Below are positions 34,142 to 39,439 of a stretch of 39,439 nt of DNA, in pieces. Below the pieces are notes generated by a model. The model ran no database searches, was not told the DNA's origin, and saw only the letters and a program-made list of their open reading frames with translations. This stretch comes from Chloroflexota bacterium (GTDB lineage: Bacteria > Chloroflexota > Anaerolineae > J102): assembly GCA_013151415.1 (NCBI GenBank), contig JAADII010000183.1:1-39439 (forward strand), in the 5' to 3' direction. Numbering within the stretch: the stretch's first letter is position 1; each line of letters begins with the position of its first letter. The position numbers were made by a program, and so were the translations under genes.

Positions 34142-34413
34142 ACAGGAGGGATCGCGGCCGCGCGCCAAGCCCACGCGCAAATGTGAAAACACTTGCGCGG
34201 TGAACGGATTTATGCTATGTTTTGGTATGTTGACGTAGTTTGACACATTTTTTTCGCTCCATTCTAATGTGAGCTCTTGGCGCAATGCCGGGAAGGAGGT
34301 TGCCGTTTCGCCCTACAAATTCATATCTGTTCAAACCGCGAACCGTCAATGAAGGCGGACCATCTTATCTGGCTGGTCATTTTTCCAGCTCACTCCAAAG
34401 AAGGAGGACAATG
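34142..34413 (+). other. Leader region upstream of ugpB
   Basis: A 272-base gap containing the promoter at 34240-34268 and a leader of about 140 bases. An inverted pair GCGCAAATGTG / CACTTGCGC (about 34174-34198) lies upstream of the promoter and could be a terminator stem for the exporter gene or an operator. No gene is supported. Confidence 0.4.
34240..34268 (+). promoter_or_regulatory. Promoter of ugp operon
   Basis: TTGACA (34240-34245), a 17-base spacer and TCTAAT (34263-34268). Another TTGACG lies 11 bases upstream. Transcription would begin near 34275. Confidence 0.55.
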
Positions 34414-35859
34414 ATGAAGTCGCGTCGTAAGTATTTTGCAATGGTTGTGCTGATTGCCATCTTAGCGCTGGCCGTTGCTGCGTGCGCTCAACAACAGGCG
34501 CCGGCCGAAGGGGAAGTCACCGAAAAGGTGGTGGAAGTGACCAAAGTGGTGGAGGTCACGAAAATTGTCGAGGTGCAGAAAGAGCCTGAAGTCACCATAC
34601 CCGAAGGCGCTGTGGTCATCGATTTTTGGCACGCGTTTGGCGGCGGTCGCAAGCTGCTGATCCAGCGCATGGTCGATGATTACAACTTCACCCATCCCAA
34701 TGTGTTTGTGCGGGTGGAGAATAAAGGTTCGTATCGCGATACGCTGAACGCCGCGATTTTGGCCGCACAGCAGGGCAATCCGCCGCACATCGTGCAGATT
34801 TTCGAAGTCGGCTCGCAAATTGCCCTGGACTCCGGCATCTTTGCGCCCTATGAGGATGTGGCCAACGCCAACGGCATCGACTTCCAGCCCGAAGATCTGA
34901 TCGAGGGCGTGGCCAACTATTACAACTTCGGCGGCAAATTCTATTCCATGCCCTGGAACTCCTCGAATCCGATCCTGTACTACAACAAGGATCTCTTCCG
35001 CGCGGCCGGAGTGGACCCCGAAAGCCCGCCTGAAACCTTCGAGGAAATGCTCGCGGTCTGTGAAAAGATCGTTTCCAGCGGCGCAGCCAAGAATTGCGTG
35101 TCCTGGCCTTTGCATAGCTGGTTCTTCGAACAGTGGATGGCCAACATGGGCGCGGAACTGGCCAACAATGGCAATGGTCGCGATGCTCGCGCCACCGAGG
35201 TGCTGTTGACTAGCGATGCGGCCAAGACCATTGTCAGCTGGTGGAAGGAGATGTATGACAAGGGCTATTACGCCTACAGCGGCAAGCTGGAAGACTGGGA
35301 TGGCGCGGATGCTATCTTCGTCTCGGGTCAGGCTGCGATGGAAATCACCTCCACCTCCGACGTGGTGAACCGGCAGCGCGACGCGGCCCAGAATGGCTTT
35401 GAGCTGGGCACCGGTTATCTGCCTTATCCCGAAAGCAGCGAGCGCCAGGGCGTGATCGTTGGCGGCGCCAGCATGTGGCTCTCGGCTGGCCATCCCGAAG
35501 AGGAAATGCGGGCCGCGGCTGATTTCATGAACTGGTTCACCAACACCGAGAACGCGGTGCGATGGCATAAGGGCACTGGCTACTTCCCCATTCGCAAGAC
35601 CGCAGTCCAGGTGCTCGAGTGGGAGAACTGGTTCGACCAGAATCCCGCCTACCGGGCGGCTTTCGACCAACTGTTGGCCACCAAGCCCACCAAGGCGACT
35701 CAGGGCGCGGTCATTGGCGCCTTCCCCGAAGTGCGCACCATTATCGAGCAGGCTATCGAAAAGGTGTTGGCTGGAGAGGCCTCGGTTGACGACGCCCTGG
35801 CTGAAGCCAAGAAACAGGCCGATCAGGCGATTCAAGATTACAACGCCTCGGTCGAATAA
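34414..35859 (+). CDS. ugpB: Glycerol-3-phosphate-type ABC transporter substrate-binding lipoprotein
   Basis: A 481-residue receptor. ATG 34414 is 6 bases after AGGAGG (34402-34407); the adjacent ATG 34411 is only 3 away. Signal peptide MKSRRKYFAMVVLIAILALA ends at lipobox VAAC (C24), followed by a VTKVVEVTKIVEV linker common in Chloroflexota lipoproteins. The fold is a family 1 extracellular solute-binding protein: IDFWHAFGGGRKLL, MPWNSSNPILYYNKDLF, and GVIVGGASMWLSAGHPEEE. The WNSSNPILYYN and GGASMW segments resemble UgpB. The ligand assignment rests on these and on the phosphodiesterase gene in the operon; a sugar is the main alternative. Confidence 0.82.
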   Translation: MKSRRKYFAMVVLIAILALAVAACAQQQAPAEGEVTEKVVEVTKVVEVTKIVEVQKEPEVTIPEGAVVIDFWHAFGGGRKLLIQRMVDDYNFTHPNVFVRVENKGSYRDTLNAAILAAQQGNPPHIVQIFEVGSQIALDSGIFAPYEDVANANGIDFQPEDLIEGVANYYNFGGKFYSMPWNSSNPILYYNKDLFRAAGVDPESPPETFEEMLAVCEKIVSSGAAKNCVSWPLHSWFFEQWMANMGAELANNGNGRDARATEVLLTSDAAKTIVSWWKEMYDKGYYAYSGKLEDWDGADAIFVSGQAAMEITSTSDVVNRQRDAAQNGFELGTGYLPYPESSERQGVIVGGASMWLSAGHPEEEMRAAADFMNWFTNTENAVRWHKGTGYFPIRKTAVQVLEWENWFDQNPAYRAAFDQLLATKPTKATQGAVIGAFPEVRTIIEQAIEKVLAGEASVDDALAEAKKQADQAIQDYNASVE

Positions 35860-36040
35860 GCCTTTTTTCGGCTTAGGGCAAACCGTCACCGCGGCATCGA
35901 GACCATCTCTCCGCAGCATTCGGGTGACTCGGTCGGATGGCCGGGTCACCCGTCTTATATTACGTATTGCGTTTCTCGCGATATGGCGGAATTGAGGCAG
36001 CGCCGTAATACGCAATACGCCATTTCGTCTCGGAGGCATT
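35860..36040 (+). other. Intergenic region with hairpins between ugpB and ugpA
   Basis: TAAGCC and GGCTTA (35858-35876) form a small hairpin around six Ts at the ugpB stop. Further on, CGTATTGCG (35963-35971) and CGCAATACG (36011-36019) are inverted copies. The gap may lower ugpA and ugpE expression relative to the receptor. CGGAGG for ugpA is at 36031-36036. Confidence 0.45.
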
Positions 36041-36928
36041 ATGTACCCCGCCAAATTCAAGGGCAAATTACTCCCCTTTATTTTTCTCTTGCCCACATTG
36101 GTGATTCTGGTCGTTTTTCTCTATTACCCGGTCATCCAGACCTTCCGGCTGTCCATGTATCGGGTGGCTTTTTTGGGGCTGAAGACCAAATTCGTGGGGC
36201 TCGACAACTTCGTTCGTCTTGCACAAGACCCGGAATACTTGAACACCGTTTGGGTCACCCTGGTCATTGCGGCGGCCGTGGTTCTCGTTGGGTTGGGGTT
36301 ATCGTTGGCCATTGCCATGTTGGCCAATCAAAAAATTCGCGGGGCCACCATCTATCGACTGTTGCTCATCTGGCCTTTCGCCCTGTCGCCTGCGGTTGCG
36401 GGCGTTATCTTTCTTTTCATGTTTTCGCCCGGGTTTGGCGCGGTGAGTTATCTCACTTCGCTCTTTTTCGGGATCGAATTGAACTGGTTGGGCAATCCGA
36501 GATTGGCCGTGCTTTTGGTTATTATGGCCAGCGTGTGGAAAAATCTAGGCTACAACATCGTGTTTTATTTGGCCGCCTTGCAAAATGTGAACACCGAGGT
36601 GCTCGAGGCGGCCTCAATTGATGGCGCCAACAGTTGGCAACGATTTTGGAAGGTGACCTTCGCCTTGCTTTCGCCTATGACGTTTTTCCTGCTTATCACC
36701 AATATCACCTATTCCTTTTTCGATATTTTCGGCATGATCGACATCCTCACCAAGGGTGGGCCGCTGAACGCCACCAACGTGATGATCTATAATTTATACC
36801 GGGATGCGTTCGAGTATTATAAGACCGGTTTCGCCGCCGCTCAATCGGTCATTCTCTTCTTGCTGGTGGTGATCTTAACCATGATCCAGTTCCGCACCAG
36901 CGGCCGGCGCGTGCATTACGGAGGCTAA
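36041..36928 (+). CDS. ugpA: Glycerol-3-phosphate-type ABC transporter permease UgpA
   Basis: A 295-residue membrane protein with six predicted spans, starting LPFIFLLPTLVILVVFLYYP. The coupling loop is EAASIDGANSWQRFWKVTFA, the EAA motif that docks the ATPase. DIFGMIDILTKGGPLNAT and the C-terminal FRTSGRRVHYGG are typical of the UgpA/MalF group. CGGAGG lies 4 bases before ATG 36041. It ends 2 bases before ugpE. Confidence 0.9.
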   Translation: MYPAKFKGKLLPFIFLLPTLVILVVFLYYPVIQTFRLSMYRVAFLGLKTKFVGLDNFVRLAQDPEYLNTVWVTLVIAAAVVLVGLGLSLAIAMLANQKIRGATIYRLLLIWPFALSPAVAGVIFLFMFSPGFGAVSYLTSLFFGIELNWLGNPRLAVLLVIMASVWKNLGYNIVFYLAALQNVNTEVLEAASIDGANSWQRFWKVTFALLSPMTFFLLITNITYSFFDIFGMIDILTKGGPLNATNVMIYNLYRDAFEYYKTGFAAAQSVILFLLVVILTMIQFRTSGRRVHYGG

Positions 36929-36930
36929 CG

Positions 36931-37767
36931 ATGAAATTGTATATTCGACGGAAAACCCGTGATGAGATTCTCACCCACATCGCTTTGCTCATCGTTGTTT
37001 TCTTTGTGTTGGCGCCTGTGCTCTTCGCGTTGGCCAAATCCACGCAGACGCGCGCTGAGGTGTATCGTTTTCCACCCATGTTGGGGTTTGGCTCGGCCGG
37101 CTTCGACAACTATCGCATTGTGTGGCGGCAGTTTGATCTGGCCATTTACATGCAAAACACCTTCATCGTGGCCGGCGTGGTCATGTTCTTCAAGACGGCC
37201 TTCTCCATGCTGGCCGGATTGGGCCTGGTTTATTTCGACTTTCCATTGAAAGGGCCGATCTTTTACTTCATTTTGTTCACCTTGATGATGCCCACCGAAA
37301 TCATGATCGTGGCTTTGTTCGATCTGGTTTCGGATCTGGGCTGGGGCAACACTTACGCGGCGCTAACCGTGCCCTTCCTGGCCAGCGCCACGGGCGTTTT
37401 TCTGTTTCGCCAACATTTTTCCAGCATCCCGCCCGACATGGTGGACGCCGCGCGCGTCGATGGCGCGGGGCCGGTGCGCTTCCTTTGGTCGATTTTGATC
37501 CCCATGTCGTGGAACGCGGTGGCCGCACTGGCGCTGATTCAATTCATTTACATGTGGAACCAATACATTTGGCCGTTGGTGGTCATTCGCGAGAACAGCC
37601 GTCAGCTCATCCAGGTGGGCCTGCGCGGCCTGACGAACCAACAGGACACCACCAACTGGGGCTGGGTCATGGCGGCCGCGATCCTGGCCATGATCCCGCC
37701 GTTGGTCGTGTTTATGTTGCTCCATGAGCAATTCACCCGAGGTTTTGCATTGGGACAGGAGAAGTGA
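36931..37767 (+). CDS. ugpE: Glycerol-3-phosphate-type ABC transporter permease UgpE
   Basis: A 278-residue membrane protein with six spans. The coupling loop is VDAARVDGAGPVRFLWSILI. FLFRQHFSSIPPDMVDAARV and WPLVVIRENSRQLIQVGL are shared with UgpE/MalG-type permeases, and FTRGFALGQEK is the usual end. The ribosome binding site GGAGG lies in the end of ugpA. No ATPase gene (ugpC) is in the operon, so an ATPase encoded elsewhere must energise the importer. Confidence 0.9.
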   Translation: MKLYIRRKTRDEILTHIALLIVVFFVLAPVLFALAKSTQTRAEVYRFPPMLGFGSAGFDNYRIVWRQFDLAIYMQNTFIVAGVVMFFKTAFSMLAGLGLVYFDFPLKGPIFYFILFTLMMPTEIMIVALFDLVSDLGWGNTYAALTVPFLASATGVFLFRQHFSSIPPDMVDAARVDGAGPVRFLWSILIPMSWNAVAALALIQFIYMWNQYIWPLVVIRENSRQLIQVGLRGLTNQQDTTNWGWVMAAAILAMIPPLVVFMLLHEQFTRGFALGQEK

Positions 37768-37768
37768 G

Positions 37769-38596
37769 ATGCATCGGGTGCAAGTTATCGCCCATCGCGG
37801 CGCGCGCAGTCTCGCGCCCGAAAACACCCTGGCGGCCGCGGCCAAAGCCTACGAGGTGGGCGCGGACTCGTGGGAATGCGACGTGGCCGTCACGGCCGAT
37901 GGCGAGCTCATTCTTTTTCACGACGACTCGCTGGCCCGCACCACCGATGTCGAAGCCCATTTCCCCAATCGTTCGCCCTGGACCTTCACCACCTTCACCG
38001 CGGCCGAAATCCATGAACTGGACGCGGGCTCGTGGTATGTGGAAGAAGACCCTTACGGCGAAATTCGCGCGGGCGCGGTTTCCGCGGCCGAACTGGCCGC
38101 GTATCGGGGCGAGCATGTGCCCACCGTGAGCGAGGCGCTCGATTTCACCCGCTCCAAGCATTGGCGAATCAACCTCGAACTCAAACGCCTGCCTCCGCCC
38201 ATGCAAGATTTTCCGGTGGTGGAAAGGGTGCTGTCGCTCATTGCCGAAACGGCCATTCCCGCCGAGGAAGTGATCATCTCATCTTTCCGCCACGACTGGC
38301 TGCACCAGGTGGAGGCTCTGCGGCCCGATATCGAGATCCAAGCGTTGGTGGGTTATTCGGAGACCGAACCCATCGTTTGGGATCATATTGAATTCCACAC
38401 CTACAACGCCCGTCACACCCTGATGACGCCGGAGCAGGTGCGCGCGCTCACCGATCGCGGCCTGGCCATCAACCTGTTCACGGTCAACGACGAGGCCGAC
38501 TGGCGGCGTTATATCGATGCCGGCGTCAGCGGCATCATCACCGATTACCCCCAGGATTTGCTGACCCTGCTTCGCCGTCTTGATCTAGCCGATTGA
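37769..38596 (+). CDS. ugpQ: Glycerophosphodiester phosphodiesterase
   Basis: A 275-residue TIM-barrel enzyme that splits glycerophosphodiesters into glycerol-3-phosphate and an alcohol. ATG 37769 follows AGGAG and lies one base after the ugpE stop; a longer frame would overlap ugpE. The catalytic segment is IAHRGARSLAPENT, the metal ligands are in SWECDVAVTADG, the second catalytic histidine is in LFHDDSLART, and INLELK supplies another acidic ligand. LFTVNDEADWRRYIDAGVSG is typical of the C-terminal part. No signal peptide is visible, so it acts in the cytoplasm on imported diesters, supporting the ugp assignment. Confidence 0.92.
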   Translation: MHRVQVIAHRGARSLAPENTLAAAAKAYEVGADSWECDVAVTADGELILFHDDSLARTTDVEAHFPNRSPWTFTTFTAAEIHELDAGSWYVEEDPYGEIRAGAVSAAELAAYRGEHVPTVSEALDFTRSKHWRINLELKRLPPPMQDFPVVERVLSLIAETAIPAEEVIISSFRHDWLHQVEALRPDIEIQALVGYSETEPIVWDHIEFHTYNARHTLMTPEQVRALTDRGLAINLFTVNDEADWRRYIDAGVSGIITDYPQDLLTLLRRLDLAD

Positions 38597-38662
38597 CGGC
38601 TTGGCTTTAATCAGTTGGCGGCGGATGTTCCCCTGCTGAATATAGGATGCTTCGCAGATTGA

Positions 38663-38956
38663 TTAGACTCTCGCGATTGAGCTGCAATGCCCTTGAGTGG
38701 GTCGGATGCCCAGTTCGGTCACCAACTGGGTCAAAGAAACGCCTCGAATTTCGGCCAATTGGCTCAAATACTTGAGCCGTTTAGCTTCCAGTCGCTCCAT
38801 TTCGTCACCAAGCTCCAAAAGTTCCTGATGTTCTTCTGGCGTCAGCGTTCCACCTTGCCGCTTGGCGATAAGCTCTCGATAGCGTTTCTGTTTTTCCGGA
38901 GGCGCCCCTCGATTGATTTTGGACAACAGGTCCGCTTCCGAGCGCTCTTTCACCAC
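38663..38956 (-). CDS. Small conserved hypothetical protein
   Basis: A 97-residue, highly charged, mostly helical protein (LLSKINRGAPPEKQKRYREL, LTPEEHQELLELGDEMERLE, AKRLKYLSQLAEIRGVSL). From memory similar short proteins are common in cyanobacteria and Chloroflexota, sometimes beside nucleases or toxins, and have no assigned function. The start is GTG 38956 (or GTG 38953); the frame extends upstream without an ATG. It is divergent from the amidotransferase gene, 14 bases away. The C-terminus after LGIRP is short and unlike what I recall for relatives. Confidence 0.6.
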   Translation of the reverse strand: MVKERSEADLLSKINRGAPPEKQKRYRELIAKRQGGTLTPEEHQELLELGDEMERLEAKRLKYLSQLAEIRGVSLTQLVTELGIRPTQGHCSSIARV

Positions 38957-38970
38957 TCTTAAATCGACCC

Positions 38971-39439
38971 ATGCACCCCGATCTTGAACTCTCCCTTTGC
39001 ATCATCAACGGTTATCCCAAATCCAGTCGCGACAAGCTGGACGCGTCCAATGTGGCTCAGGCGCACGATCTCTACATCGACTTTTTTCGTCGTTATACGC
39101 CCAAAGCCCATATCGACGTGCTCTACATAGCGGATTTAGACACAAGCCTGCCCACAGGCGCCAACATTCTTTCCTACGACGCGTACGTGTGGACCGGCTC
39201 GGATTTGACCATCTATCATGATCACGATCCGCGCGTGACCCGCCAGATCGAGTTTTCGCGCGCGATCTACGAGGCCGGGCCGCCTCAATTCGGCAGTTGT
39301 TGGGGCGTGCAAATGGCCGCAGTGGCCGCGGGGGGCGAGGTGAAAAAGAATCCGCGCGGCCGCGAGTGGGGCGTCACGGGCGTGTTGCGCCAGACAGAGG
39401 CCGGACGCCATTCGTTGCTTCTCAAGGGCAAACCGGAGC
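38971..39439 (+). CDS. Class I glutamine amidotransferase-like protein, 3' partial
   Basis: The frame runs from ATG 38971 to the end of the window (156 codons). CIINGYPKSSRDKLDASN begins the Rossmann-like core, AYVWTGSDLTIYHDHDP carries the oxyanion-strand region, and QFGSCWGVQMAAVAAGG is the nucleophile elbow with the catalytic cysteine of class I amidotransferases. NPRGREWGVTGV follows; the histidine-glutamate pair would lie beyond the window. It resembles stand-alone GMP-synthase-like amidotransferases, which hydrolyse glutamine or gamma-glutamyl amides. The acceptor partner is unknown. Confidence 0.83.
   Translation, partial: MHPDLELSLCIINGYPKSSRDKLDASNVAQAHDLYIDFFRRYTPKAHIDVLYIADLDTSLPTGANILSYDAYVWTGSDLTIYHDHDPRVTRQIEFSRAIYEAGPPQFGSCWGVQMAAVAAGGEVKKNPRGREWGVTGVLRQTEAGRHSLLLKGKPE

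Noticed and set aside
34462-36096. Long minus-strand open frame of 544 codons over ugpB
   Set aside because: It is the antisense shadow of a clear solute-binding protein gene; the translation is rich in H, R and G with no motif, and it starts in the ugpB-ugpA gap without a ribosome binding site.

Overview
The window reads as a chromosomal segment of a Chloroflexota bacterium, probably near Anaerolineae or Caldilineae. This is inferred from lipoprotein linkers rich in VTKVVEVTK and PTKAPEPT motifs, the mixed high-GC codon use, a type II IPP isomerase, and the gene families present; no 16S gene is in the window. No transposase, phage or CRISPR genes were seen. Both ends cut through genes: fumC at the left and a class I glutamine amidotransferase at the right.

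Layout. 1-2536: fumarase (5' partial) and a geranylgeranyl-reductase-type flavoprotein. 2567-3919: a stable-RNA unit, with a sigma70-type promoter, RNase P RNA, then tRNAs Leu, Ala, Gly, Gly, Phe, Gln and His, and a terminator. 3927-4433: an HNH endonuclease. 4430-4674: a very small minus-strand unit with promoter, ideal ribosome binding site, 17-codon ORF and terminator. 4781-6931: IPP isomerase and a polyprenyl diphosphate synthase. 7003-7807: a PIN/UPF0175 toxin-antitoxin pair, flanked by a fragment of the neighbouring hypothetical gene. 8223-10350: hemW and a metallo-beta-lactamase-fold hydrolase on the minus strand. 10522-10817: a 6S-like RNA gene on the minus strand. 10972-14512: tig, clpP and clpX. 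14575-20431: a ModE-like regulator, tupA, moeA, tupB and tupC (tungstate/molybdate uptake and molybdopterin maturation), then a homocysteine methyltransferase/MTHFR fusion.

20438-29000 (minus strand): a branched-chain-amino-acid-type ABC importer whose operon also encodes an acyl-CoA ligase, in transcription order livG, ligase, livH, livM, livK-like, livF. The receptor gene encodes two complete periplasmic-binding-protein domains in one chain and carries a frameshift near its start. A MarR regulator is divergent from this operon, with a palindrome over its own -10 box. 30042-34141: two half-transporters with the complementary defects expected of a heterodimeric ABC exporter. 34414-38596: ugpB, ugpA, ugpE and a glycerophosphodiester phosphodiesterase, for scavenging phospholipid head groups. 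38663-39439: a small conserved hypothetical gene, head-to-head with the truncated amidotransferase.

The observations most worth a second look are the RNase P RNA whose nearly universal P4 helix is changed by matched substitutions on both strands, the minus-strand mini-gene at 4.5 kb, the 6S-like RNA, and the fused tandem solute-binding protein. No computation could be run: similarity statements rest on recognised motifs and recalled family features.
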